Shown here: one piece after another, positions 1 through 6,583 of the stretch
Numbering within the stretch: position 1 is the first letter of the stretch
How the letters are laid out: the number at the start of each line of letters is the position of its first letter
From: Nitrospirota bacterium
Lineage (GTDB): Bacteria > Nitrospirota_A > Leptospirillia > Leptospirillales > Leptospirillaceae
Direction: 5' to 3'
Assembly: GCA_021829515.1 (NCBI GenBank)
Contig: JAKBPM010000021.1
Location: forward strand, 1-18,056
DNA length: 18,056 nt
Notes under the pieces: generated by a model
What the model saw: only the letters and a program-made list of their open reading frames with translations
Told to the model about the DNA's origin: nothing
Database searches by the model: none
Position numbers and translations under genes: made by a program

Positions 1-96
1 TTTCGAGTCCGCCGTCTCGAGTTCCACAAACGCGCTCGTGGATCGCCCCAGACTGTCCAGCAGACTTCCCGCGATATTCGAAACAATTCTCGACAT
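1..96 (-). CDS. Partial hypothetical protein (N-terminal 32 residues)
   Basis: This is an open leftward frame that runs off the left edge of the window. It begins with ATG at 96 and is preceded by a GAGGG ribosome binding site four bases upstream. The visible protein starts MSRIVSNIAGSLLDSLG and continues through a stretch with a Ser/Thr-rich turn and acidic residues; there is no stop in the 32 codons seen. I do not recognise the family. If the tRNA-like fragment at 264-289 is an attachment site, this would be the last gene of an integrated element lying to the left. The evidence is only the ribosome binding site plus the open frame. Confidence 0.55.
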   Translation of the reverse strand, partial: MSRIVSNIAGSLLDSLGRSTSAFVELETADSK

Positions 97-160
97 AATT
101 CCCTCACGTTCGGTATTCGGTTAGCTAAATTCCCATCAGGCTCGAAATTTCCCAAAACAA

Positions 161-180
161 TGTCACCATTCTGTCACCAT
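161..180. repeat. Direct repeat pair, 9 bp, period 11
   Basis: TGTCACCAT occurs at 161-169 and again at 172-180, two bases apart. The 11-bp period puts both copies on the same face of the helix, as for tandem protein-binding sites. It lies 65-84 bp upstream of the left-edge gene's start codon, so it could be an operator for that gene or an excisionase/arm-type site near an attachment site. The function is inferred. Confidence 0.5.
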
Positions 181-190
181 CCAGTGATTG

Positions 191-209
191 TTATGGGTTA
201 TTATGGGTT
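191..209. repeat. Direct repeat pair, 9 bp, period 10
   Basis: TTATGGGTT is present at 191-199 and 201-209 with a single intervening base. It follows the TGTCACCAT pair by 11 bases and precedes the tRNA-like fragment by 55 bases. The arrangement suggests clustered protein-binding sites at the end of an integrated element; the actual binding protein is unknown. Confidence 0.45.
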
Positions 210-263
210 CACATATCCATAGGAAATAGCGGGATTTGCGTATGGGACATACCCCCCCTGATA

Positions 264-289
264 GGGTTCGAAACCCCTCACTCACCCCA
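264..289 (+). repeat. tRNA 3'-end fragment, probable attachment site (tRNA-His type)
   Basis: The sequence has a T-arm (GGG, loop TTCGAAA, CCC). Counting exactly as in a tRNA (5 T-stem bases, 7 acceptor bases, one discriminator, CCA) brings one to CCA at 287-289 with C as base 73. C73 is characteristic of bacterial tRNA-His. No acceptor 5' half, D-arm or anticodon arm precedes it, so this is not a complete tRNA gene. Such 3' duplicates are left by integrases that use tRNA genes as attB. The element would lie to the left of 264, with the intact tRNA at its other end, outside this window. Confidence 0.5.
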
Positions 290-573
290 AATTGATTGCC
301 TCTTCCGATCATCAGCGCATTTCTATCCGCATTGACAACCTCTTATGATTCCAATCTTTTGAATGTATATCTGTCGATTTTTCTGGATCCGAAGGACAAA
401 AAAGATTTCATGTTCTCAATTTTGTTTATGTTTTTTTATCTTGTTTTATTTATTAAATATTTTTATCGATATTACCTTAAAGAAATTGCTGTTTATGCAT
501 GTTTGTGAGCTGGTATATGGATTGCTTTGGTTGGCAGCGATACATTAAACCATTGAAATCCATCGGAGGCAGC

Positions 574-2715
574 ATGCTGAAAAGCTATCAGATGAACTTA
601 TCTATAAACGAGAAGAAGTGGCTCCCTGTTTTTGGAAAGACTGGTTCCCTAAGACTCGGGATCTCTTGTCTTTTAAACCGGGATACTTATGCTCTGGTAG
701 AGAGAACTTTTGAGGGAATTTCCTTAACGCGACAGAAAATATTGATCCAATGGGCAGAGGAAAAATGGCTTTTTCTGGGAACAATCGCTGAGGAAATTTC
801 CTCAGCGTGGCCCAATTTGTCTGATGATTTTCTCGAACTGGAGCGCATTCATTCACCGGATATCTCCGAGCTGTTTGTTCTGGATTTTTCTGGAACGGTG
901 ATCGCCTCGAGCAAGAAAGGATGTGCTGGAAGAACTGTTTCAGTATCAAAAGCGTTTTTTGAAGGGATGAAGGCGCCGTTCCTCCATGGACCCTATATTG
1001 ACCCCGAAACTGAGCGAATCGGTCCCTCTACATCGAATTTCCATGACGGGGTTACCTTGATGTTCTATCAGCCGGTCACTATTCAGGGAGAGAATCGGGG
1101 GTGCCTTTGTGCACGCGTACCAAATGATGTCATCGGGGACTTGATCCAGCGTGAGGCTGGTCATGTTTACCCAGAGTCAGGAGACAACTATCTCTTTATG
1201 GCGGAGTCCTTTTTTGATCCTTCGATTGCTCCGGGGACGGCGCTCTCCCGATCACGATTTGAAGACGACAGCTTTTCCTTCGGTGAGAATCTCAAGGGAG
1301 GGATCAAAACGCCATGGGGAACGGTAAAGGTCTTTCAGCACACAGAGCTTGAGCTGCGCTTTACGGATCCCTCCACAGGGGAACTTCATCCTGGGGTCAG
1401 GGAAACGATCCGGAAGGGGAGCAATCTCTTTGTGACCTATCCGGGGTACTCAGACTACAGGCATGTTCCCGTGATTGGGTCAGGAGTGACCTTTAAGATG
1501 CCAGGCTCTCTGGATCGTTGGGGAATGATGTGTGAGGGAGACCTTGAGGAGGTCTATCGGAGAAGATCCATGAACTTCCAGTTCATGGGGCTGTTTATCG
1601 GTCTGAATTTTCTTGTGTGGATGTTCAGCGTTTCCCTGCATTTTCTTCCCGGACTTTCTTTCTGGGAGCGGGAAACAGCTGTCCTTCCGTTTTTTGTGAT
1701 GGGATGCTGGTGGTTTTATAAGAAGGGAGTGGCACCATTTTCCCACCGTTTAAAAGAGATGACCGGAGTGATCCGGACAATTTCGGAAGGCGGGGGGAAT
1801 TTGCGGCAGAGGCTTGATCATAAAATACTCGTTGCGGATGAAACCGGCGAGATGGGCCGCTGGATCAACAGTTTCATTGATAACCTTGATGGAATTGTCG
1901 GGCAGGTTGTCAGGACAGCCGAGCTGGTTCTCGAGACAAATAGCCAGATGTTACAGAAAAACAATGAGGCAGATGGGGCTTCCGCTCAAGTGGTGAAGGC
2001 AATCGAGTCCCTTCTCCACTCTCTTTCGACACAGATGGAAGAGATTGCCCGGGCTTCCAAAACCGCAGACGAAATGAGGTCGTCCATGACTGACGTGGTT
2101 AAAAGTGCCCGGACCCAATTTGATGTTGTACGTGCCAGGACAGGAGATATCAGACAATCCATCGGTCACTCCAAGGGATCGATTGAAGCTCTGGAGGCAA
2201 GTGCGGGAAACATTGGAAAAATTGTCGAGGTTATTCAGGAAATAGCCGACCAGACCAACCTTCTGGCACTCAATGCCGCAATTGAGGCGGCAAGAGCCGG
2301 GGAACATGGGCGAGGCTTTGCTGTTGTCTCGATGGAGGTCCGTAAACTTGCCGAACGAACCAGTATGCAGACCCGTGAGATTCGCTCGATGATCAATCAG
2401 GTCCAAGGAGAGGCAAAAGAGGCGGTCAATACGATGGAAGGGAGCATGTCTGGTGTTGAGGAAGGGCTCAGGCTGGCAGAAGGATCAAATTCGGACCATT
2501 CCGGGATCGAGATGGTGGTCAGGAAAATGGGAGATTCTATTGCCAATATTTTCGAGACGAGCGAATCTCATAGCGATATTGCAAAAAACACCCGGGTGAT
2601 GACCGAGCGAATGCAGCATGCGGTAGAGGGACTTCGCAAGAGCGTCGGAAAAGTCCGATTTGCAACAAGGCAACTGCATCAGCTGGTGGGCCAGTTTCAG
2701 GTCAGTGGGGATTAA
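574..2715 (+). CDS. Methyl-accepting chemotaxis protein with Cache-like sensor
   Basis: This is a 713-residue chemoreceptor that would feed a sensory signal to the CheA/CheW array. Residues about 42-330 form a PDC/Cache-like sensor, recognisable by a long helix followed by [13 protein letters not shown] near 100-112. Two hydrophobic segments follow at about 336-357 and 367-383. A HAMP-like region spans 384-440 and a long MCP signalling coiled coil about 445-700. The conserved hairpin tip ([20 protein letters not shown]) is near 556-575. There is no obvious transmembrane helix before the sensor and no C-terminal receptor-methylase pentapeptide. The ATG at 574 is chosen because GGAGG lies four bases upstream; an in-frame ATG at 499 lacks a ribosome binding site. 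The gene converges on the diguanylate cyclase gene. Family assignment is firm; the ligand is unknown. Confidence 0.93.
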   Translation: MLKSYQMNLSINEKKWLPVFGKTGSLRLGISCLLNRDTYALVERTFEGISLTRQKILIQWAEEKWLFLGTIAEEISSAWPNLSDDFLELERIHSPDISELFVLDFSGTVIASSKKGCAGRTVSVSKAFFEGMKAPFLHGPYIDPETERIGPSTSNFHDGVTLMFYQPVTIQGENRGCLCARVPNDVIGDLIQREAGHVYPESGDNYLFMAESFFDPSIAPGTALSRSRFEDDSFSFGENLKGGIKTPWGTVKVFQHTELELRFTDPSTGELHPGVRETIRKGSNLFVTYPGYSDYRHVPVIGSGVTFKMPGSLDRWGMMCEGDLEEVYRRRSMNFQFMGLFIGLNFLVWMFSVSLHFLPGLSFWERETAVLPFFVMGCWWFYKKGVAPFSHRLKEMTGVIRTISEGGGNLRQRLDHKILVADETGEMGRWINSFIDNLDGIVGQVVRTAELVLETNSQMLQKNNEADGASAQVVKAIESLLHSLSTQMEEIARASKTADEMRSSMTDVVKSARTQFDVVRARTGDIRQSIGHSKGSIEALEASAGNIGKIVEVIQEIADQTNLLALNAAIEAARAGEHGRGFAVVSMEVRKLAERTSMQTREIRSMINQVQGEAKEAVNTMEGSMSGVEEGLRLAEGSNSDHSGIEMVVRKMGDSIANIFETSESHSDIAKNTRVMTERMQHAVEGLRKSVGKVRFATRQLHQLVGQFQVSGD

Positions 2716-2733
2716 TCCGGATTTTTCCCGTTC

Positions 2734-2772
2734 CCAAGGCCCTCATTGTCGAGGAGCCTTGGCCGGGTTTTT
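2734..2772 (+). terminator. Rho-independent terminator after the chemoreceptor gene
   Basis: CCAAGGC at 2734-2740 pairs with GCCTTGG at 2756-2762, and inner CCTC/GAGG adds four more pairs. Five bases later comes a run of five T (2768-2772). It starts 19 bases past the receptor stop codon and lies in the convergent gap. The opposite strand has no T run after the hairpin, so it appears to work for rightward transcription only. The T run overlaps the stop codon of the cyclase gene. Confidence 0.7.
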
Positions 2773-3847
2773 ACGCTCGTGCTTTGTGAGCGTCTTCCTG
2801 AAGTCTTGGTAGATGGAGCGGAAAACTTTGCGATGGGTTCTCTTTCGAGACTCTGATGGAGTTGATGATAGAGGTCGAGGAAACCAGGCGCCATGCCTTT
2901 GGTTCCTGTTTTTTGGACAGATACATAGCCTCATCGGATTTCCGGATAAGATCCTCCCATTCGACTCCATCCTGTGGGCAGATGGCCACGCCTGCCGATC
3001 CCGTTATTTCAACGAGTCTTCCTTCGATACGGATGGGTTTCCGGATCGATTCCATGATCCGCTCAATGAGTAATGTCAGTGCCGTATCACTGCCAATATT
3101 TTTAAGAAGAATCAAAAATTCGTCTCCACCCAGCCGGACAACAAGATCCGTCTTTCTCGAAGAGCGGAGAAGCCTGCCCGATATAACTTTAAGCAGAATA
3201 TCGCCTCCTGTATGGCCACAGGTATCATTGATTTTTTTAAACCCGTTGAGATCGAGAAACAAAACGGCCAACCTGCTATTTTCTTTTTGGGTCCTGAGGA
3301 TTTCAGCCGGCATCCATTGAGAGAGAAAGTGTCTGTTGGGAAGACCCGTGAGCGGATCGATGTGGGCCTGTTTCCACAGGGTTTTTTCTTTTTCAATCTT
3401 GCTGTCCATGTCTTTCCAGACATGGACAAAGCTTGTTATCGACCCGTTATCCCCAAGAATGGGAATGATGGTCAGTTCGAAGTCGCAAGGCGTTCCGCTG
3501 TTTTTTTGGTCATGAAGAGTCGTTGTAAAGATCTTGCCCTTAAGGAGGGTCTGCCAGAGAGGCATTCGGGACTTATGACCACCGGATGGCACTTTCATGA
3601 AATCGGGGATGTGCCCAATGACTGTTTCTTTTTTCTTTCCGGTCATCATGAGGAAGTCTTCGCTTACCCAGACAATCTTCCCGTCCTGATCCGATATCAT
3701 CGCTCCGCTTTCGATCGACGGCTGTGAAGATCCCCTTTCCTGAGAGAAGGGGACAGCTCGTTCCGAAGGAGCTTCTGTCTCCTTGCTGGGCACGCTTATG
3801 CTGGCCATAAGGGCTTTGATTTCTTCCGGGGAAAGGATCGGATTCAT
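2771..3847 (-). CDS. PAS-GGDEF diguanylate cyclase with FliM-like N-terminal peptide
   Basis: This 358-residue protein is predicted to make cyclic di-GMP from two GTP. A PAS-like sensor covers about 48-145 and the GGDEF domain about 160-320. The active-site motif GGDEF is intact at 240-244. RKTD at 231-234 lies exactly five residues before it, matching the RxxD product-inhibition site. No transmembrane segment is visible, so it should be cytoplasmic. The first 15 residues, MNPILSPEEIKALMA, resemble the EIDALL-type CheY-binding peptide of FliM/FliN switch proteins. A linker rich in Ser, Glu and Pro follows. The start ATG at 3847 has AGGAG six bases upstream. The convergent neighbour is a chemoreceptor, supporting a role in motility or the switch to sessile growth. 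Confidence 0.92.
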   Translation of the reverse strand: MNPILSPEEIKALMASISVPSKETEAPSERAVPFSQERGSSQPSIESGAMISDQDGKIVWVSEDFLMMTGKKKETVIGHIPDFMKVPSGGHKSRMPLWQTLLKGKIFTTTLHDQKNSGTPCDFELTIIPILGDNGSITSFVHVWKDMDSKIEKEKTLWKQAHIDPLTGLPNRHFLSQWMPAEILRTQKENSRLAVLFLDLNGFKKINDTCGHTGGDILLKVISGRLLRSSRKTDLVVRLGGDEFLILLKNIGSDTALTLLIERIMESIRKPIRIEGRLVEITGSAGVAICPQDGVEWEDLIRKSDEAMYLSKKQEPKAWRLVSSTSIINSIRVSKENPSQSFPLHLPRLQEDAHKARA

Positions 3848-3997
3848 GGGAGGCTCCTTGTTGTCGAGAGCAATGATCGTTATCGAAGATGGAATCGTTT
3901 CCCAACATTATTCGGTTGCGAATGCGTTACAGGTGAACCATGCAACGGAGGTTACCCTCAATGTGGAGACTTTTCAGTGAAGCCGGTCATCTTTTTC

Positions 3998-4013
3998 TGT
4001 GACGAAAATCACA
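3998..4013. promoter_or_regulatory. CRP/FNR-family-like operator
   Basis: TGTGACGAAAATCACA is a perfect TGTGA-N6-TCACA dyad, the core consensus for Escherichia coli CRP-type regulators. It lies about 150 bp upstream of the cyclase start codon. Whether this organism has a regulator with that specificity cannot be seen here; the motif is direct observation and the function is inference. Confidence 0.5.
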
Positions 4014-4047
4014 TATTTGGCATTTGTGCATTCCGGCAAATTCCCAG

Positions 4048-4099
4048 ACAGATAAAACTTGTTTTTTTTGAGATGGAATTTCACCGACTTTTTATCTGT
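4048..4099. repeat. Spaced inverted repeat, 10-bp arms
   Basis: ACAGATAAAA at 4048-4057 is the exact reverse complement of TTTTATCTGT at 4090-4099, separated by 32 bases that include a run of eight T. It could be a pair of operator half-sites or an RNA stem with a large loop. Nothing marks it as a terminator, because no T run follows the 3' arm on either strand. Confidence 0.5.
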
Positions 4100-4146
4100 T
4101 CCCAAGGGTTTCTTGCCTGAAAGGGATTGGTCCATCGTCCTGTAAT

Positions 4147-4188
4147 AATTATGCGAACAATTAATACGTATTAATTGTTCGCATAATT
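4147..4188. repeat. Perfect 42-nt palindrome
   Basis: The two 21-base halves meet between 4167 and 4168 with no spacer, and every one of the 21 pairs is complementary. The centre reads TTAATACGTATTAA and the outer arms contain TTCGCATAATT and its complement. It lies 53 bp past the stop codon of the nuclease gene. Perfect extended dyads of this length are not expected by chance. It could act as a large operator, a cruciform or an RNA hairpin that protects or ends the upstream mRNA, but there is no T run on either side. Confidence 0.75.
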
Positions 4189-4240
4189 GAATGATTATAC
4201 CATGGGTTGGGGGAGTTGTATCGATTGATTGGGCATTGGG

Positions 4241-5179
4241 CTAGTATGCGTTTTCACAAACCCTTCTAAAAAAACAGCTCTTGCAGGAGTAAGCTCCTGG
4301 GGTTGGGGCGAATTCGTCTTTGTTGGCTATGCCATTGAACGGGTCCTGGATTTTTGAAAGGATTGTTCTTGTGTGGGTTTCTATGCGGGCATGCGTTTCT
4401 TCCATGATTTTGCCGGAAGAATACTCCAGTGTGACCTTTCGCTCCGGGCTCGAAATGTAGATTGCTCCGGTCCTGACCTTGTCAGGAGGGCAATCGAGTT
4501 TTTTTACAGCGTAATAGGCGTAAAGATCCAGTTGCGGCTGGTGACTTTTTGGACTTGGTTTTCCTGTTTTCCAGTCCAGGATAATCAAGCCTTCCGGGTC
4601 GTTGATCGCGAGGTCAATCGAGAGATAAACGGGAAAATCGACTCCATCTGTCTGGAATGGGATGCTTTCAAGAATTTCATCGGTCCTTAAAAGGCAGTCC
4701 GGACCAAGAGATCTTATCCATTCCCATGGTTCTGACAAAAAGAAATTCTCAAGTGCGACGACGCTTTTTTCGACAATTTCCTTCCATGCGGAATCAATAA
4801 TCGCCATCTCCTGGTCGTCGTGTTCAACAAAGCGATAGCTCCCTTTTGGGGGAATCTCTCCAGGGGGAAGAGATTTCGAGTCCCTGAAATCCTGTCTCAT
4901 CCTTTGAAGGAGTTTCTGTTTTTCCAGCTCCGGATCAATCGGATTCCCCGCCTGAAATGATTTGAGAATGCCGGATATGGCTTCATGAACCCTGCTTCCG
5001 CTCCAGAGATAGCGATTGGAGAGTTTTTTGAGTCTGTAGATCTCCCTGGTCAAGGGATGGCAGTTTTTCTCCCACCCGCCCCATGAACCGTAACGGGAGA
5101 ACCAGTATTGTCGCTGGCATGTTTCGAACTGCCCCCATTGGGACGGGGAGTAGCTGAAAGAATTAACAAGGCTGGCCAT
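4241..5179 (-). CDS. PD-(D/E)XK nuclease with Cas4/AddB-type iron-sulfur cluster
   Basis: This 312-residue protein belongs to the RecB-like PD-(D/E)XK superfamily. Visible motifs are H65 in GSRVHEA, D189 (YLSIDLAI), the D202-x-K204 pair in ILDWKTGK and the Q216/Y220 motif in QLDLYAYY. C21 near the N-terminus and C299, C302 and C308 near the C-terminus match the split four-cysteine [4Fe-4S] pattern of Cas4 and AddB. It would bind and cut or process single-stranded DNA or DNA ends. No cas genes are nearby, so it is not called cas4. Its ATG overlaps the stop of the tRNA thiolase gene by one base (TGATG), implying translational coupling. It is the last gene of a three-gene leftward operon. The substrate is unknown. 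Confidence 0.85.
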   Translation of the reverse strand: MASLVNSFSYSPSQWGQFETCQRQYWFSRYGSWGGWEKNCHPLTREIYRLKKLSNRYLWSGSRVHEAISGILKSFQAGNPIDPELEKQKLLQRMRQDFRDSKSLPPGEIPPKGSYRFVEHDDQEMAIIDSAWKEIVEKSVVALENFFLSEPWEWIRSLGPDCLLRTDEILESIPFQTDGVDFPVYLSIDLAINDPEGLIILDWKTGKPSPKSHQPQLDLYAYYAVKKLDCPPDKVRTGAIYISSPERKVTLEYSSGKIMEETHARIETHTRTILSKIQDPFNGIANKDEFAPTPGAYSCKSCFFRRVCENAY

Positions 5180-6141
5180 CAGTCCTCAGTGTGTAAGGAA
5201 ATAACATCAGGATGGGTTCCATTAAACTGCTCCGGGTCAGGAAACGGCGAAAGCTTCATCTTGAGCCTGCAAAAACTGCAGATGTCGGTGTAACAGGGCT
5301 GATGGCACATTCTGCATTTTTCGGAAGGGGGAGATGCCTCCGGGGAATAAGGAAACATCTTTTGGGAACGATCAAGGAATCCAAAGTAAAAAAACTGTTT
5401 TGTTCCCGGAGATTCTTTCTCAATATCATTCAGGATCTTTTTGTAAAAGATCTGTTTTGCGTCCGCAGACATGGGACATTCCCTGATGACATAATCGATC
5501 CCGTTGAGATAGGCGTAAGTTGCCATTTCTTTCTCGGTCAATCGGTTCAGTGGTTTGACTTTTCGGATGAGGCCCCCTTCCGCAGGAAGGGCCGGCAGCT
5601 GTTTTTCGAGATAGCCATCCTGCCAGTGAAGAATGTTCCCCAGGAGGCGGGAGGCTTCGTCATCGAGATTGTGTCCGGTTGCAAGAACCTGTCGGTCGTA
5701 TTGTCTTGCGGCCCGGTTAAAGAGATGGCGTTTTGAAAGGCCACAGGCGGAGCAGGGCGGTCTTTTGGTTGACTCGGCGATCACCGGAAGAGTCGCTCCT
5801 GCTTCTGATTCAATTTCTTCAACAATGAGCCGATACCCTCGCTTTTCAGCAAAAATCCGGGTTTTTTCCGTGCTCTCTCTTGAATACTCCGAAATGCCAA
5901 GATCAAGGTGGTACCCCAGAACATCAAGCTCGAGCCTTGTCAGAATATCCCAAAGGGCCAGAGAATCCTTTCCTCCCGAAACGGCGAGAAGAATGCGGTC
6001 ATCCGGCTCAAACATCCGGAATTCCTTGATGGTTTTTCTGACCTGATCCATCAAATACCGGTCAAAACAGTCTGCACAGAATGCGGTATTGTGTCTCGGG
6101 ATAGCGGTGACGGCTTTTTTTTTGCAGACTCGACAATTCAT
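5179..6141 (-). CDS. ttuA: TtuA-type tRNA 2-thiolation enzyme
   Basis: This 320-residue protein is predicted to activate a tRNA uridine with ATP and insert sulfur to make 2-thiouridine, as TtuA does at position 54 of tRNAs in Thermus and Pyrococcus. The PP-loop SGGKDS is at 55-60. An N-terminal zinc finger uses C3, C6, C22 and C25, and a C-terminal zinc-binding cluster lies at 276-291 (CRMC and CSFC pairs). C130, C133 and C222 correspond to the three cysteines that hold the catalytic [4Fe-4S] cluster in TtuA. It is distinguished from TtcA by the two zinc fingers and the adjacent ubiquitin-like carrier gene. Its ATG overlaps the carrier stop codon (ATGA) and its ribosome binding site, GGAGGATCAGG, lies inside the carrier gene. 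The symbol is assigned by family resemblance; the exact target base is inferred. Confidence 0.85.
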   Translation of the reverse strand: MNCRVCKKKAVTAIPRHNTAFCADCFDRYLMDQVRKTIKEFRMFEPDDRILLAVSGGKDSLALWDILTRLELDVLGYHLDLGISEYSRESTEKTRIFAEKRGYRLIVEEIESEAGATLPVIAESTKRPPCSACGLSKRHLFNRAARQYDRQVLATGHNLDDEASRLLGNILHWQDGYLEKQLPALPAEGGLIRKVKPLNRLTEKEMATYAYLNGIDYVIRECPMSADAKQIFYKKILNDIEKESPGTKQFFYFGFLDRSQKMFPYSPEASPPSEKCRMCHQPCYTDICSFCRLKMKLSPFPDPEQFNGTHPDVISLHTED

Positions 6142-6422
6142 CTTCCTGATCCTCCAGAGATGACTGGACGGATTTCAACTTCAAATCGGGGATCAATGCT
6201 GTCACCGGGCAAAAGAAGACTGTCTTTCTGGATGACAAGAACGGTTTCGGAGTCGATGCCCAGCTCCAGAAGGAGGCTTGAAACCCTTTTTTGAAATGGA
6301 ACTTCAAGATGATCTCCGGTTTGGGCGTTGAAAACCTTTATGGGAGTGGGAGCCCTGCGACGGGGTTCGTTTTCTTGGACAGATTCTGTTTCGTCAGGAT
6401 TCTGCTCCTTGGATTCTGGCAA
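6138..6422 (-). CDS. ttuB: Ubiquitin-like (ThiS/MoaD/TtuB) sulfur carrier
   Basis: This 94-residue beta-grasp protein probably carries a thiocarboxylate sulfur to the adjacent thiolase. An acidic, low-complexity N-terminus (1-26) precedes the beta-grasp fold (27-88). The fold ends in VEIRPVISGG, with the diglycine at 90-91. Unlike canonical ThiS, MoaD or TtuB, three residues (SGR) follow the diglycine, so a protease may have to remove them before adenylation. The start is TTG at 6422 with AAGGAAGG nine bases upstream; no in-frame ATG exists nearby. The last codons (GGA GGA TCA GGA AGA TGA) double as the ribosome binding site and overlap the start of ttuA by four bases. The activating E1-like enzyme is not in this window. 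ThiS or MoaD duty cannot be excluded. Confidence 0.75.
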   Translation of the reverse strand: MPESKEQNPDETESVQENEPRRRAPTPIKVFNAQTGDHLEVPFQKRVSSLLLELGIDSETVLVIQKDSLLLPGDSIDPRFEVEIRPVISGGSGR

Positions 6423-6436
6423 TGGGACAATCCTTC

Positions 6437-6453
6437 CTTAATTAAGAATTAAG
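6437..6453. repeat. Inverted repeat upstream of the sulfur-carrier gene
   Basis: CTTAATT at 6437-6443 and AATTAAG at 6447-6453 form a 7-bp dyad around a 3-base centre. It abuts the AAGGAAGG ribosome binding site of the leftward carrier gene, so folding or protein binding here could mask translation initiation. No known regulator is recognised. Confidence 0.4.
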
Positions 6454-6532
6454 CATTTTTCTCGGGGCAATGATGGGAAAAATGGCAACTTGTTTAATGA
6501 TACGGCTCTTCCGGAGGCTGTCTGGGTTCTCT

Positions 6533-6541
6533 ATCATACCA
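6533..6541 (-). promoter_or_regulatory. Possible extended -10 promoter for the thiolation operon
   Basis: On the minus strand TGGTATGAT appears, an extended -10 element (TG-N-TATGAT, five of six matches to TATAAT) about 110 bases upstream of the TTG start of the sulfur carrier gene. No clear -35 hexamer is found at 16-18 bases, which is usual for extended -10 promoters but weakens the call. Confidence 0.35.
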
Positions 6542-6583
6542 GAGAGGGCAAGAGTTCGGGAAGATAGTCCCAGGAGGAAATCT

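Larger units (their letters stand above)
97..573. other. Intergenic region between the left-edge gene and the chemotaxis receptor
   Basis: No convincing gene is visible in these 477 bases. The left half contains two pairs of direct repeats (161-180 and 191-209) and a tRNA 3'-end-like fragment (264-289). The right half, from about 300 to 520, is markedly A+T-rich, with long T runs around 420-465. It contains short spurious frames without ribosome binding sites. A TTGACA hexamer occurs at 332-337, but no -10 hexamer lies at a usable distance, so I do not call a promoter for the receptor gene. Confidence 0.6.
3848..4240. other. 393-bp intergenic region with three dyad symmetries
   Basis: This region lies upstream of the diguanylate cyclase gene and downstream of the nuclease gene, both leftward. 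I see no protein-coding gene with a ribosome binding site. It contains a CRP-like dyad (3998-4013), a spaced 10-bp inverted repeat (4048-4099) and a perfect 42-nt palindrome (4147-4188). I could not identify a good -35/-10 pair for the cyclase gene on the minus strand. Confidence 0.6.

Noticed and set aside
214..289. A complete tRNA-His gene
   Set aside because: Only the T-arm and 3' acceptor strand are present; the 5' acceptor complement, D-arm and anticodon arm are missing.
332..371. Sigma70 promoter for the chemoreceptor based on TTGACA at 332
   Set aside because: The nearest -10-like hexamers lie 6 or 28 bases away, outside the functional spacing range.
296..548. Small membrane-like proteins in the A+T-rich leader
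   Set aside because: The frames lack ribosome binding sites, overlap each other, and their hydrophobicity comes from T-rich DNA.
4147..4188. Chromosome dimer resolution (dif) site, because the arms contain TTCGCATAA like a XerC half-site
   Set aside because: The XerC-like arms point outward from the palindrome centre, and no XerD-type arm (TTATGTTAAAT-like) lies at a 6-base spacing on either side, so the architecture does not fit dif.
4241..5179. Cas4 of a CRISPR-Cas system
   Set aside because: The four-cysteine nuclease pattern is Cas4-like, but there is no repeat array and no other cas gene, and the gene is coupled to a tRNA-thiolation operon.
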